Assembly (NCBI GenBank): GCA_012729575.1 | Contig: JAAYCW010000176.1 | Span: 1-39,831, forward strand | DNA: 39,831 nt | Reading direction: 5' to 3' | Origin: Actinomycetota bacterium | GTDB taxonomy: Bacteria; Actinomycetota; Thermoleophilia; RBG-16-64-13 | In this document: one piece after another, positions 1 through 8,599 of the stretch | How positions within the stretch are numbered: the stretch's first letter is position 1 | How the letters are laid out: every line of letters starts with the position of its first letter | Position numbers and translations under genes: made by a program | Notes under the pieces: model-generated | Database searches by the model: none | What the model saw: only the letters and a program-made list of their open reading frames with translations | Told to the model about the DNA's origin: nothing

Positions 1-126
1 CACTAGCGACAGGGTGAGTGTATCCTCCTGCTAACGAAATCAACGTCGCTCCCGATATAGGGATGGTGGGACGGGGGCTGTCCCGTGACAGACCGAGTCG
101 ACAGACCGGGGGAAGAGACAGGGCTG

Positions 127-894
127 GTGCGCACTTTCGTCATCTCCGACGCCCACGGGCATCCCGCACTGATCGAGCATGCCTTGGAGCACGGTGGATT
201 CGAACCGGGCCTCGATCGTTTCGTGTACGCCGGCGACCTGCTCGACCGGGGGCCCGATGCCGGTGGCTGCATAGCACTGGTGGAGCAATACGCGACAGAG
301 GTCCTTATCGGCAACCACGATCTAGCCGCGCTGTTCGGCTTCTTCATCTTCCCGCAGAACGCAGACAGCTCCGGCTACAAGGGGTTCCTCAGGCAGAAGG
401 TGCTTGCCCCGCAGTCTGCGAATGCGTGGAAGATGGCGGCCTGTGTCGACAGCGTTCTCATCACTCACGCCGGTCTCTCGGTGGAGTATGGCCGGTTCTT
501 CCGCGGGGATTGCGGGTGCGATCCCGTCCGGTTGGCCGATCACCTGAATGAGGAGTTCCGTTGTCTGGTGCAGCAAGAATCGTGGCCGGGCGATTGGGAA
601 GATCACCATCTATTGGGCGAACACGGTCCGTTCTGGTTCAGACCTTGGCCACTGTCGCATCTGCTTCCTCTGACCGACTGCGTCCAGGTGGCGGGTCACA
701 CGCCGCCGCTCACATATATCGAGATACCAGGGTTTCACATGATCGACCCCGGTGTCGCCGCCGGCATGGAAGACCCTCGACACTTCCGGTATGCGGTCAT
801 AGAGGGGGGAAAGGTCCGGGTGGAAGAGGGGACGGGCGCGTCGGCCGGCACCGCCGTCGGCTCTGAGGAGCCGGCTCCCGCCGTTCGGGATTGA
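127..894 (+). CDS. Calcineurin-like metallophosphoesterase (PPP-type phosphatase)
   Basis: This is a cytosolic metal-dependent phosphoesterase of the serine/threonine-phosphatase/ApaH type. All the metal-binding motifs are visible in order: DAH near residue 8, GDLLDRG near 36, GNHD near 62, a THAG histidine near 115 and GHTP near the C-terminus. The length (about 255 residues) fits single-domain bacterial members. The ORF track starts at a GTG at 85, but I prefer the in-frame GTG at 127. It has a purine-rich stretch (gggggaagag) just upstream and puts the first catalytic strand (TFVISDAH) directly at the N-terminus, as usual for the family. The substrate could be a phosphoprotein or a dinucleoside polyphosphate; the sequence does not decide. 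It is followed by the DUF2779 nuclease gene on the same strand after about 50 bp. Confidence 0.85.
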   Translation: MRTFVISDAHGHPALIEHALEHGGFEPGLDRFVYAGDLLDRGPDAGGCIALVEQYATEVLIGNHDLAALFGFFIFPQNADSSGYKGFLRQKVLAPQSANAWKMAACVDSVLITHAGLSVEYGRFFRGDCGCDPVRLADHLNEEFRCLVQQESWPGDWEDHHLLGEHGPFWFRPWPLSHLLPLTDCVQVAGHTPPLTYIEIPGFHMIDPGVAAGMEDPRHFRYAVIEGGKVRVEEGTGASAGTAVGSEEPAPAVRD

Positions 895-932
895 GCAGCC
901 GGAGGAGTGGATCTGCCGTCCGGCCCGGCTGC

Positions 933-945
933 TAGCATTGTATGC
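933..945 (+). promoter_or_regulatory. Possible leaderless promoter -10 element before the DUF2779 gene
   Basis: TAGCAT at 933-938 sits seven bases before the ATG at 946, which has no Shine-Dalgarno sequence. This spacing would put the transcription start at or next to the start codon, as in leaderless actinobacterial-type mRNAs. No convincing -35 hexamer was found, so this is tentative. Confidence 0.3.
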
Positions 946-2484
946 ATGGCGATACCAGGCATCTCAAAATCACGCTTCACCGACTACATGGAGTGCCCAA
1001 AGCTCGGCTACATGTCGTGTCACCGGGAGCGATTCAGGCAACTCGCCGACCCGCTTGATTGGATGGCCCTTCATCTGATCGGGGAGGGTAACCGGGTGGG
1101 ACGACTGGCCAGAGAGCGTTTCCCGGGGGGGCGGCTCGTGGAGCATATCTACGACCTGGGCAGGGCGCGTGTGGAGACGGCGGAGGCGATGGCCGACGAG
1201 AGGGTCGGCTACGTGTTTGAAGGCGCTTTCGCCTGCAACGGACTCCTCTGCCGGGTGGACGTGCTTCGCAAGCGAGGCGGGCGGGAAGTGGATCTCATCG
1301 AGGTGAAGGCTGCCAACGCCGTCAAGCCCGACCATATTGGGGACGTGGCCTTCCAGGTGGGTGTCCTCGAGGGTGCCGGATGGTCGGTGCACACGGCGGG
1401 CCTCATGCACTTGAACCCCGACTATGTCCTTCCGGATGCCGCCGGGGAAGCCGATGGGAGAAGGCGGCGCGGTGGTTCGTTGAGCTATGATCTCCAGTCT
1501 CTGTTCGTGGTCGAAGACATCACAGAGGAGGTCGGTCGATGGCGGTCGGAGCGGCTGGGAGCTCTGCTGGAGTCCATGCGCGCCGATCTTGCCCGGACGG
1601 AACCGCCTTGTGTCCCGCTGCGCAACTCCTGCAGGGGGTGCCCTTACTACCGCAGGGTATGCTCGGTGGGCGCGCCCCATCACCCGGTCTGTGAGCTGGT
1701 GGGCATCCGGTCGGAGCTGATTGCGGCTCTGCACGACACAGGCATCGAGGACCTGCGGGACGTGCCCGACGATTTCCCGGGGCTGGGGGATAGGCAGCGA
1801 TTGGCTCTCCAGGCGGCACGGACCGGGTCCATAGCTTTCGACCGGGAGGGGATCCGCGACCTGTCGAGTGAGGTCGTCTATCCGGTGTGGTTCGTGGATT
1901 TTGAGACCTATATGCCCGGCCTGCCGGTGCATCAGGGTATGCGGCCCTGGCAGCAGATCCCTTTCCAGTGGTCGCTGCATGTCCTTGATGAAGGCGGGTC
2001 TCTCCGGCACGAGGAGTTCCTGCGTGTGGATGGCGCCGATCCCCGGCGGGCATTTGCGGAGACCTTGACCGGCGCTATCGGGAACGTGGGGTATGTCGTT
2101 GTGTACAGCAAGGGCATGGAGTCGACTCGGCTGCGGGAACTGGCCCGTGATTTTCCCGATCTGAGCGATGGACTGCTGGCCATCGATTCGCGGATAGTCG
2201 ATCTGCTACCCATCGTGCGAGGTTCGTGTTACCACTTGGACTTCCATGGCAGCTTCTCACTAAAAGTGGTCACGCCGGTCTTAGCTCCTCATGTGAGCTA
2301 TACGGATCTCGGACTCAAAGCCGGCACGGAAGCGATGGAGGCCTACGAGCGCATCATCAGCCCCTCCACTCCGGATGCCGACAAAGTGCAACTGCGGGCA
2401 CAACTGCTCGAGTACTGCGGACTTGACACCCTGGCCTTGGTGGAGGTGTTCAGGCGTCTGTTGGAGGAGATGGAGACGGGATGA
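946..2484 (+). CDS. DUF2779 protein: Cas4-like PD-(D/E)XK nuclease fused to DEDD-type exonuclease domain
   Basis: A two-domain nuclease of about 512 residues. The N-terminal SKSRFTDYMECPK motif is the typical opening of Cas4/RecB-like PD-(D/E)XK proteins. It is followed by a nuclease core (RVDVL...DLIEVKAA, residues about 90-112) and a cysteine group CRGCPYYRRVC (about 232-242). With the N-terminal cysteine, that group could bind an iron-sulfur cluster as in Cas4/AddB. The C-terminal half has an RNase H-like exonuclease signature: WFVDFETY (about 312), a DSRIVD aspartate and YCGLDTLALV (about 490). The function of DUF2779 proteins is not established; DNA end processing or defence is inference. 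I chose the ATG at 946 over the GTG at 907 because it begins right at the conserved motif. rmuC follows after 39 bp, so the two nuclease-related genes may be co-transcribed. Confidence 0.8.
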   Translation: MAIPGISKSRFTDYMECPKLGYMSCHRERFRQLADPLDWMALHLIGEGNRVGRLARERFPGGRLVEHIYDLGRARVETAEAMADERVGYVFEGAFACNGLLCRVDVLRKRGGREVDLIEVKAANAVKPDHIGDVAFQVGVLEGAGWSVHTAGLMHLNPDYVLPDAAGEADGRRRRGGSLSYDLQSLFVVEDITEEVGRWRSERLGALLESMRADLARTEPPCVPLRNSCRGCPYYRRVCSVGAPHHPVCELVGIRSELIAALHDTGIEDLRDVPDDFPGLGDRQRLALQAARTGSIAFDREGIRDLSSEVVYPVWFVDFETYMPGLPVHQGMRPWQQIPFQWSLHVLDEGGSLRHEEFLRVDGADPRRAFAETLTGAIGNVGYVVVYSKGMESTRLRELARDFPDLSDGLLAIDSRIVDLLPIVRGSCYHLDFHGSFSLKVVTPVLAPHVSYTDLGLKAGTEAMEAYERIISPSTPDADKVQLRAQLLEYCGLDTLALVEVFRRLLEEMETG

Positions 2485-2523
2485 TGCCGTCTGTTAAGGT
2501 TGCCCCGGCCCCGGAGGTACGCG

Positions 2524-3939
2524 GTGCTTGAGGTTCTGGCCATATGCGCGATCGTTCTCTTGGCGGCCACTGTGATCCTGCTGGTCGCGTTGCTGCTGCG
2601 CGACAAACGGGTTTCTTTGGGCGCCGCGCTTCGTGATCTCGAACGCGGACAAGAGCGCGCGCAAGGACTTCTTCGGGAAGAGATGGACCGCAGCCGGGAG
2701 GAGGTGGCCAGAACCAGCCGGGAGGTCCGCGCAGAGCTGGCCGCATCGGTGAGGGACTGGGGAGACTCGGCGGTCAACAGTGTCGGCCTCTTGGGGGCGC
2801 AGCAGAAGAGTCAACTCGATACCTTCGTTGAGCAGCTGGTGACCCTTACCACGAGCAACGAACGGCGCATGCACGAGCTGCGCCAGACCGTGGACGGACG
2901 GCTGCGTCAGTTGCAGGACGACAATGCCGTCAAGCTTGAACAGATGCGCCAGACCGTGGACGAACGCCTCACCGCGACTTTGGAGAAGCGTCTGGGAGAG
3001 TCGTTCAGACAGGTGAGCGAGCGGCTGGAGGCGGTGCATCAGGGCTTGGGGGAGATGAAGACCCTGGCCGATGGTGTGGGCGACCTGAAGAAGGTTCTCT
3101 CGAACGTGAAGGCGCGGGGGACTTGGGGAGAGGTGCAGTTGAGCATGTTGCTCGAGCAGGTGCTGGCCCCCGATCAGTATGAGGCGAACGTTGCCTGTAA
3201 GGCCGGCAGTGCCGAACGTGTGGAGTACGCGATCCGGCTGCCTGGCCACGAGAACGCAGTTGGGGCGCCGGTGTGGCTTCCGATAGACGCGAAATTCCCC
3301 GTGGAGGACTACCAGAGGATGCTCGAGGCTGATGGACGGGGCGATCTCGCGGGTGTGGAGCGGGCTCAGCGAGGGTTGGAAAGCCGGGTCAAGCACGAGG
3401 CCAAAGAGATCCAGAGCAAGTACTTGGATCCGCCTCGCACCACCGATTTTGGGATCATGTTCATGCCCACCGAGGGTCTGTATGCCGAGGTACTGCGGCA
3501 TCCGGGTTTGGCAGATGCCTTGCAGCGCGACTGCAGGGTCATCGTGGCAGGTCCTACCACGCTGGCGGCATTGCTGAACAGCCTGCAGATGGGTTTCCGC
3601 ACGCTGGCCATCGAGAAGCGATCCAGCGAGGTCTGGCAGCTTCTAGGCGCCGTGAAGACACAGTTCGGGCAGTTCGGCGGCCTCTTGGAGAAGGTGCAGA
3701 AGAAACTGGACCAAGCCTCCAGCACCATCGAGGATGCCGCACGCAAGAGCCGGACCATCGAGCGCAGGCTCAAGGATGTGGGAGAGGTTTCGGGGGACGG
3801 TGACGAGATGCCTGGAGCGGCTGACGGCAGTGCTGAGCGAGTGGGGTGGGCTGTCGATAGACCGGGCACCACAGGTACGGGGATCAGTGAAACCAGTGGC
3901 AGCAGGGACGATGCCGGTCAGATCCCCAGCTCCTGGTAG
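2524..3939 (+). CDS. rmuC: DNA recombination protein RmuC
   Basis: A membrane-anchored coiled-coil protein with a C-terminal RmuC nuclease-like domain. It has one N-terminal transmembrane helix (residues about 3-20), a long charged coiled coil (about 30-190) and then the conserved family segment starting around DLKKVLSNVKARGTWGEVQL. That segment continues through PIDAKFPVEDYQRM and GIMFMPTEGLYAEVL, all hallmark RmuC sequences. RmuC limits inversions at short inverted repeats and is thought to act on DNA structures; its biochemical activity is poorly defined. The start at GTG 2524 is favoured over TTG 2500 because GGAGG lies seven bases upstream. The gene follows the DUF2779 nuclease closely. 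Its last 22 bases overlap the tail of the convergent EcsC-family gene. Confidence 0.9.
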   Translation: MLEVLAICAIVLLAATVILLVALLLRDKRVSLGAALRDLERGQERAQGLLREEMDRSREEVARTSREVRAELAASVRDWGDSAVNSVGLLGAQQKSQLDTFVEQLVTLTTSNERRMHELRQTVDGRLRQLQDDNAVKLEQMRQTVDERLTATLEKRLGESFRQVSERLEAVHQGLGEMKTLADGVGDLKKVLSNVKARGTWGEVQLSMLLEQVLAPDQYEANVACKAGSAERVEYAIRLPGHENAVGAPVWLPIDAKFPVEDYQRMLEADGRGDLAGVERAQRGLESRVKHEAKEIQSKYLDPPRTTDFGIMFMPTEGLYAEVLRHPGLADALQRDCRVIVAGPTTLAALLNSLQMGFRTLAIEKRSSEVWQLLGAVKTQFGQFGGLLEKVQKKLDQASSTIEDAARKSRTIERRLKDVGEVSGDGDEMPGAADGSAERVGWAVDRPGTTGTGISETSGSRDDAGQIPSSW

Positions 3940-4814
3940 ACGCTACGCACTAACTCGGTGCCGTACTTCTCTTCCAGGCGTTTCACGACGAAGTGGCCGC
4001 GTGCCACGTCCTGGAAGTGGTCCATGAATAGGAAGTTGATGGTGCCGCCGGTCAAGGCTCCGACCACGGGGATCAGGCGGACGGCTGCCTGTTCGGAGAC
4101 CACCACGCCGAATCGCGAGGCGATCTGGGCGAGCAGCCGTACAAGAGCCGGTGCCCCTCGCTCGGTTAGGCCTTTCCTTGCGATGTGGTTGGCGGCTTCG
4201 GAGACGTACTTGGAGAGCGCTCCCCGAACCATCCAGTAGCCGGTCTCGGAGGCATCGTCGGCCCGGTTGCCTCCTCCAAGTGCGAAGACCTCCAAACAGG
4301 ACAACTGCACCTCAAGTAGAGAGACATCGTGGCCCTCCGCGCGGGCGATATCGGCTATCGACCGGAGCATGATGCAGGTGGAGATGGGTAGTTCCAGCGG
4401 CAAGGCGGCAACGCCGGCGGCGCCGCCGGCCGCCCCCGTCCCGGCAACAAGGGCCTTGTGCAGCAGGTTGTGGGACCGACAGACCTTCGGGTGGCGCCCC
4501 ATGGTCTTGATGGAGTACTCCAAGCCCTTGAAGAGAGCTGTTTCGGTGGCCAGAGCGATCGTCTCCTGCCACCGGGCGGGTAGCATCCTCAGGCCGCTCT
4601 CCAGCGGCCGACCTACCGTGTCGGAGATACGGGCGGTGAGGCCGGGATGCTCAAGGAACCTCTTAGCCCGGCGTAAGGCCTCCACGTCCTCGGCGCTCAT
4701 CACGATGGACTCCAGGACCTCAGAGAGCGGGATTGCTTCATACATCTCGTCGTACGCGTCGTCTTGTGCTTCGTCGTGCAGGTTGTCGCGCATGTTGTCT
4801 GGAATCTCTGGCAT
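3918..4814 (-). CDS. EcsC family protein
   Basis: A 298-residue protein resembling the EcsC family, first known from the Bacillus ecs locus. Family-like segments are the helix around GLEYSIKTMGRHPK, a glycine/alanine-rich hydrophobic stretch (AGTGAAGGAAGVAALP) and the ending segment with VVGALTGGTINFLFMDHF. The first 50 residues are strongly acidic and likely disordered. The long ORF in the track (to 5504) runs through the next gene in another frame; the true start is the ATG at 4814. That start shares a base with the stop codon of the DUF4126 gene (TAATG), so translation is probably coupled. The molecular role of EcsC proteins is unknown; association with the membrane is inferred from the hydrophobic segments and the membrane-protein neighbour. 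Confidence 0.8.
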   Translation of the reverse strand: MPEIPDNMRDNLHDEAQDDAYDEMYEAIPLSEVLESIVMSAEDVEALRRAKRFLEHPGLTARISDTVGRPLESGLRMLPARWQETIALATETALFKGLEYSIKTMGRHPKVCRSHNLLHKALVAGTGAAGGAAGVAALPLELPISTCIMLRSIADIARAEGHDVSLLEVQLSCLEVFALGGGNRADDASETGYWMVRGALSKYVSEAANHIARKGLTERGAPALVRLLAQIASRFGVVVSEQAAVRLIPVVGALTGGTINFLFMDHFQDVARGHFVVKRLEEKYGTELVRSVYQELGI

Positions 4815-5380
4815 TAACCGGGTCCTTCCGCATTTCCACGTCGTCTTCGTTCCCGCCGCCACCACAGCCACCACATCCCGAAGAGCAGTAGCGCGAGTAC
4901 GAAGACCACTAAGATGGGGACAAGGATAGCCACCGCAGTCAGTGTAATGGCGCCGGTGTCCTCGACAGCGCTCACCAACGGCGCCCCCACGCCTCCGGTG
5001 GAAGCGTTGACTACCGTTCGGGTGGTGGCTTTGGCCACATGGGTGCCGCCGGCGAACACCACGCCTATGAGAACCAGCAGCCAGGGGCTGATGTCGGAGC
5101 CGCTTCCCGAGGCGGCGACGGCCACTACGCCACCGGCGGCCGGTCGGATCACCGACTGGACTATGTCGTTTGCGTGGTCGACCGCAGGGACCTTGTCGGC
5201 CACGATCTCCACGACGAGCAACACCACTACGATGGCGATGATCCACCAGGAACCGAGAATGTCGAGAGGTTCGCGCAGGGAGAGCCAACCGAAACGCTCG
5301 GCGAGCGCGACGGCAAGAAGGGGGATGTATGCGTTGAGCCCGGCCGGGATGGAAAGGCCCAGCGCAGTCAGGATATCCAA
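4814..5380 (-). CDS. DUF4126-type integral membrane protein
   Basis: A small membrane protein (about 188 residues) with four to five hydrophobic segments. An N-terminal glycine/asparagine-containing helix (LGLSIPAGLNAYIPLL) and a later AAGGVVAVAAS segment match the DUF4126 family pattern. A C-terminal helix with tryptophans is followed by an arginine-rich cytoplasmic tail. The ORF track uses a GTG at 5386, but the ribosome-binding sequence GGGGAGG abuts that codon. The TTG at 5380 lies five bases after GGAGG and is the better-spaced start. The stop overlaps the start of the EcsC-family gene (TAATG), indicating a two-gene operon. Function unknown. Confidence 0.75.
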   Translation of the reverse strand: MDILTALGLSIPAGLNAYIPLLAVALAERFGWLSLREPLDILGSWWIIAIVVVLLVVEIVADKVPAVDHANDIVQSVIRPAAGGVVAVAASGSGSDISPWLLVLIGVVFAGGTHVAKATTRTVVNASTGGVGAPLVSAVEDTGAITLTAVAILVPILVVFVLALLLFGMWWLWWRRERRRRGNAEGPG

Positions 5381-5410
5381 GGTCACCTCCCCGGTGGCAT
5401 CGTCGCTGGC

Positions 5411-5419
5411 AGGATAGCA
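5411..5419 (-). promoter_or_regulatory. Possible extended -10 promoter for the DUF4126-EcsC operon
   Basis: Read on the minus strand the sequence is TGCTATCCT, an extended -10 pattern (TGnTATnnT). It lies about 30 bases upstream of the DUF4126 start, in the divergent gap with the transcarboxylase operon. No good -35 was seen, which is tolerable for extended -10 promoters. Tentative. Confidence 0.3.
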
Positions 5420-5527
5420 TGGGGTCGCGTCGGCCCACTGTCACGGGAGCATGGGGTAACATGTGTCGGCCGACCGACGGCTGTGGTCGAGGAGACGCTA
5501 CCAATACCAGGACGAGGTGCCATCGAT

Positions 5528-6958
5528 ATGACCGCCGAGGACCATACAGAGCGGTTGCGCCGACTGAAGAGCCAGGCTCGTTTCGAGGGTGGGCCGGAAC
5601 AGATCGTCGCCCGTCGTAGGCGGGGCGCAGGGAGTGCGCGGGAACGAGTTGTGCGTTTGTTGGACTCGCACAGCTTCGTTGAGTTGGATGTGTTCATCAA
5701 GGGTGCCGTCACCGGTCATGGCAAGATCGATGGTCGGGACGTCTACGTGTTCTCAGAGGATGCAGAGACGTTGCCGGGAGCGGCAGGGGAGATGTTCGTG
5801 CGCAAGATGGCCAAGATCGTGGACCTGGCCATGAAGAACGGCGCGCCTCTGGTGGGACTGTACGACAGTGGCCGGGCTCGGGGAGGGGCCGGCGCCGGCT
5901 CATCCGCCGCCCGGGCGGATCTGTACTTCCGCAACGTCATGGCTTCAGGACTCATACCGCAGATAGCCGCCGTCATGGGACCCTGCACGGGGTCGGCGGC
6001 ATATTCTCCGGCCTTGGCCGACTTCACCATCATGGTCAAGGGCGCCGGCCAGGTCTTCTTGAGCGATCCGGCTCTGGAGGAAGGGGGAGGAGATGCCGAA
6101 GCCGGTCTGGAGCAGCTGGGAGGCGCGCGGACGCACAGTGAAAGGAGTGGGTTGGCTCATCTGGCGGCCGACGACGAGACCGACTGCTTGGACATGATCC
6201 GTCGGCTCCTTTCCTATCTGCCCCAGAACAACCTCGAGGATCCACCCCGGACCGACCTCTTCGACCCGGCCGACCGCACGGATGAGGAACTGGAGAGACT
6301 CAGCGCCGCCGACGTGGACGCGTCACACGATGTGCGCGCGGTATTGGAACGTGTTCTGGACGAGGGCGAATTTCTCGAGCTCGTGCCCGAGTGGGCCAAG
6401 AACGTGGTCATCGGGTTTGCCCGGCTGGGAGGGAGGCCGCTGGGCGTTGTCGCCAACCAGCGTGGCTACCTCGACGGGAGGCTGGATGTCGACGGGGCCG
6501 CGAAGGCCGCTCGTTTCGTCCGTTTCTGCGACGCCTTCAATCTCCCGCTTCTGACCCTCGTGGATACGCCCGGCTTTGCGGCTGGGAAGGAGCAGGAACA
6601 TGCCGGGATCGTCCGGGAGGCCAGCAAGCTGGTCTACGCGTTCTGCGAAGCCACGGTACCCAAGCTGACCCTAGTCATCGGACGGGCCTACGGTGAGGGC
6701 TTCGACGCGATGTGTTCCAAGTACGCCCGTGCCGACTTCAACTTCGCCTGGCCGGCGGCCGAGATCGGAGCCGGCGCTCCCCAGGGGATTCTTGACCGCC
6801 AAGATTCCCGTTCACCCTTTGAAGCCGCTCTCAGCGGGCACCTAGACGATGTGATCGAACCTGCCGAGACCCGGCCGCGGTTGATAGCTGCGTTGGGGGC
6901 ATGTGCGTCCAAACGTGAGGGCCGACCGCCGAAGAAGCACGGCAACATCCCTCTGTAG
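5528..6958 (+). CDS. Methylmalonyl-CoA carboxytransferase 12S subunit / acyl-CoA carboxylase beta-type subunit
   Basis: Carboxyltransferase subunit of the crotonase-fold acyl-CoA carboxylase family, expected to move a carboxyl group between biotin and propionyl-CoA/methylmalonyl-CoA. Visible hallmarks are the N-terminal region AGSARERVVRLLD and two oxyanion/CoA-binding segments, LGGARTHSERSGLAH in the N-half and DTPGFAAGKEQEHAGIV in the C-half. The ending IGAGAPQGIL is also typical. Length (476 residues) is slightly short of the usual 510-530. The ORF track extends back to 5039, but the ATG at 5528 has GACGAGG about ten bases upstream and matches the family start. It heads a three-gene set with the 5S and 1.3S-like genes. 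No biotin carboxylase is present, which favours transcarboxylase over propionyl-CoA carboxylase. Confidence 0.88.
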   Translation: MTAEDHTERLRRLKSQARFEGGPEQIVARRRRGAGSARERVVRLLDSHSFVELDVFIKGAVTGHGKIDGRDVYVFSEDAETLPGAAGEMFVRKMAKIVDLAMKNGAPLVGLYDSGRARGGAGAGSSAARADLYFRNVMASGLIPQIAAVMGPCTGSAAYSPALADFTIMVKGAGQVFLSDPALEEGGGDAEAGLEQLGGARTHSERSGLAHLAADDETDCLDMIRRLLSYLPQNNLEDPPRTDLFDPADRTDEELERLSAADVDASHDVRAVLERVLDEGEFLELVPEWAKNVVIGFARLGGRPLGVVANQRGYLDGRLDVDGAAKAARFVRFCDAFNLPLLTLVDTPGFAAGKEQEHAGIVREASKLVYAFCEATVPKLTLVIGRAYGEGFDAMCSKYARADFNFAWPAAEIGAGAPQGILDRQDSRSPFEAALSGHLDDVIEPAETRPRLIAALGACASKREGRPPKKHGNIPL

Positions 6959-6987
6959 TAGAACTCAACACCGGGAGGCCCGCCTCA

Positions 6988-8598
6988 ATGCCGACCTCTA
7001 GTCACCCTGTTCATATAACTGATCTGGTGATGCGCGACGCTCACCAGTCGCTGCTGGCTACGCGCATGCGGACGGAAGACATGCTGCCCGTAACTGAGAA
7101 GCTCAACCAAGCGGGCTACTGGTCTCTGGAGATGTGGGGCGGCGCCACCTTTGATTCGATGATGCGTTTCCTCAACGAAGACCCGTGGGAGCGGGTCCGG
7201 GCGCTCAAAGGCGCTTTGCCCGACACCCGGCTGCAAATGCTCCTCCGGGGTCAGAATGTCGTTGGTTACCGCAACTACGCTGACGACGTTCTGCGGGAGT
7301 TCATCCGGTTGGCGGGGCAGGCGGGCATCGATGTGTTCCGTGTGTTCGATGCGTTGAATGATCCCCGCAACATGGCTGTGGCGATCGCGGCCGTCAGGGA
7401 GAACGGTAAGTGGGCCGAGGGGACCATCAGTTACACCAAGAGTCCCGTCCATGACGTGCCGTCCTTTCTGGCTTATGCCGGCGAGTTGGTGCAGATGGGC
7501 GCTGAGAGTATCTGCATAAAGGATATGGCCGGTCTGCTGGACCCCAACGACGCCTATGAATTGGTGAGCGCGCTCAAGTCGGCGTATCCAGAGGTGCTGG
7601 TGCACATGCACTCGCATTACACATCGGGCATGGCCTCAATGGCCTATCTGAAGGCGGTGGAGGCGGGAGCGGACATCCTCGACTGCGCCATCTCGTCAAT
7701 GTCTATGGGGACGTCGCACCCGCCGACGGAATCGATGGTGGCCGCTTTGGCCGGGACGGAACGAGCTACGGGGATGGACCTCGCTGTGCTGGAGGAGGTC
7801 TCCGAGTACTTCCGGACCGTCCGGAAGAAATATGTTGCTTACGAGAGCGCCTTCACCGCGGTCGATCCCGCTGTTCTCCTATGGCAGATCCCGGGAGGGA
7901 TGATCTCCAACCTTTCGTCGCAACTGAAGGAGCAGGGGCATCTGGAGCTGATGCCTGAAGTGTTGGCCGAAGTGCCTCGGGTGAGGCGGGAACTGGGGTA
8001 TCCGCCGCTGGTGACTCCTACCTCTCAGATCGTGGGCACGCAGGCGACGCTCAACGTGGTGATGGGGCGCTACAAGATGATAACCAAGGAGACAAAGGCA
8101 TACGTACAGGGGTTGTACGGCCGTGCGCCGGGGCCCATCGATCCCGAGGTCCAGAGACTCTGTATCGGTGACGAGACTCCCATAACGACGCGTCCTGCCG
8201 ACTCGCTCGACCCGGAACTCCCGAAGCGTCGGGCCGAGTTGGAGGAATTGGGCATCGCCTTCAGCGAGGAGGATCTGATCTCGTACGCGTTGTTCCCCCA
8301 GGTAGCTCTGGAGTTCTTCGCCCGGCGGGACCGTGCGGAACGGCCGCGAGAGGAGTTGGCGGCTCTGGCGGCGACGGTGGCCGATCTCCTGGGCGTCCGG
8401 GAGGAGGCATGCCCGGCTCCCCAAGCGGTAGCGGCCGCGCAGGCAGAGGTGGCCCAGCCGGCGGCCGCGCAGACCGGCGGTGCGGAATCGCCGGAGTCGA
8501 AGGCCGGCGCCTATGTGTACGCTGCGCCCGGGTCGGCTTGGGCTGCCGCCGGGCGCCAAGACCAGATGGCCGGCCGCCCCGTCTCGTGGAGGTATTGA
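6988..8598 (+). CDS. Methylmalonyl-CoA carboxytransferase 5S subunit (pyruvate/oxaloacetate carboxyltransferase)
   Basis: TIM-barrel carboxyltransferase like the transcarboxylase 5S subunit, oxaloacetate decarboxylase alpha and the CT domain of pyruvate carboxylase; it exchanges CO2 between biotin and pyruvate/oxaloacetate. Motifs seen: TDLVMRDAHQSLLATRMR at the start (metal-binding Asp), ICIKDMAGLL with the lysine that is carboxylated in the family, and the metal-ligand histidines in VHMHSHYTSGMAS. The family C-terminal domain follows (PTSQIVGTQATLNV). The last 70 residues are an Ala/Gln/Pro-rich tail with no biotinyl domain, so biotin is carried by the next gene product. GGGAGG lies nine bases before the ATG. 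The stop is separated by one base from the GTG of the biotin carrier gene. Confidence 0.9.
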   Translation: MPTSSHPVHITDLVMRDAHQSLLATRMRTEDMLPVTEKLNQAGYWSLEMWGGATFDSMMRFLNEDPWERVRALKGALPDTRLQMLLRGQNVVGYRNYADDVLREFIRLAGQAGIDVFRVFDALNDPRNMAVAIAAVRENGKWAEGTISYTKSPVHDVPSFLAYAGELVQMGAESICIKDMAGLLDPNDAYELVSALKSAYPEVLVHMHSHYTSGMASMAYLKAVEAGADILDCAISSMSMGTSHPPTESMVAALAGTERATGMDLAVLEEVSEYFRTVRKKYVAYESAFTAVDPAVLLWQIPGGMISNLSSQLKEQGHLELMPEVLAEVPRVRRELGYPPLVTPTSQIVGTQATLNVVMGRYKMITKETKAYVQGLYGRAPGPIDPEVQRLCIGDETPITTRPADSLDPELPKRRAELEELGIAFSEEDLISYALFPQVALEFFARRDRAERPREELAALAATVADLLGVREEACPAPQAVAAAQAEVAQPAAAQTGGAESPESKAGAYVYAAPGSAWAAAGRQDQMAGRPVSWRY

Positions 8599-8599
8599 C

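Noticed and set aside
1-126. Possible gene end or promoter at the left edge
   Set aside because: The overlapping short ORFs have no motifs or ribosome-binding sites, and no convincing promoter pair is visible.
4815-5504. N-terminal part of the 528-residue minus-strand ORF upstream of the EcsC gene
   Set aside because: It is Arg/His/Pro-rich shadow sequence antisense-frame to the DUF4126 gene; the true EcsC start is at 4814.
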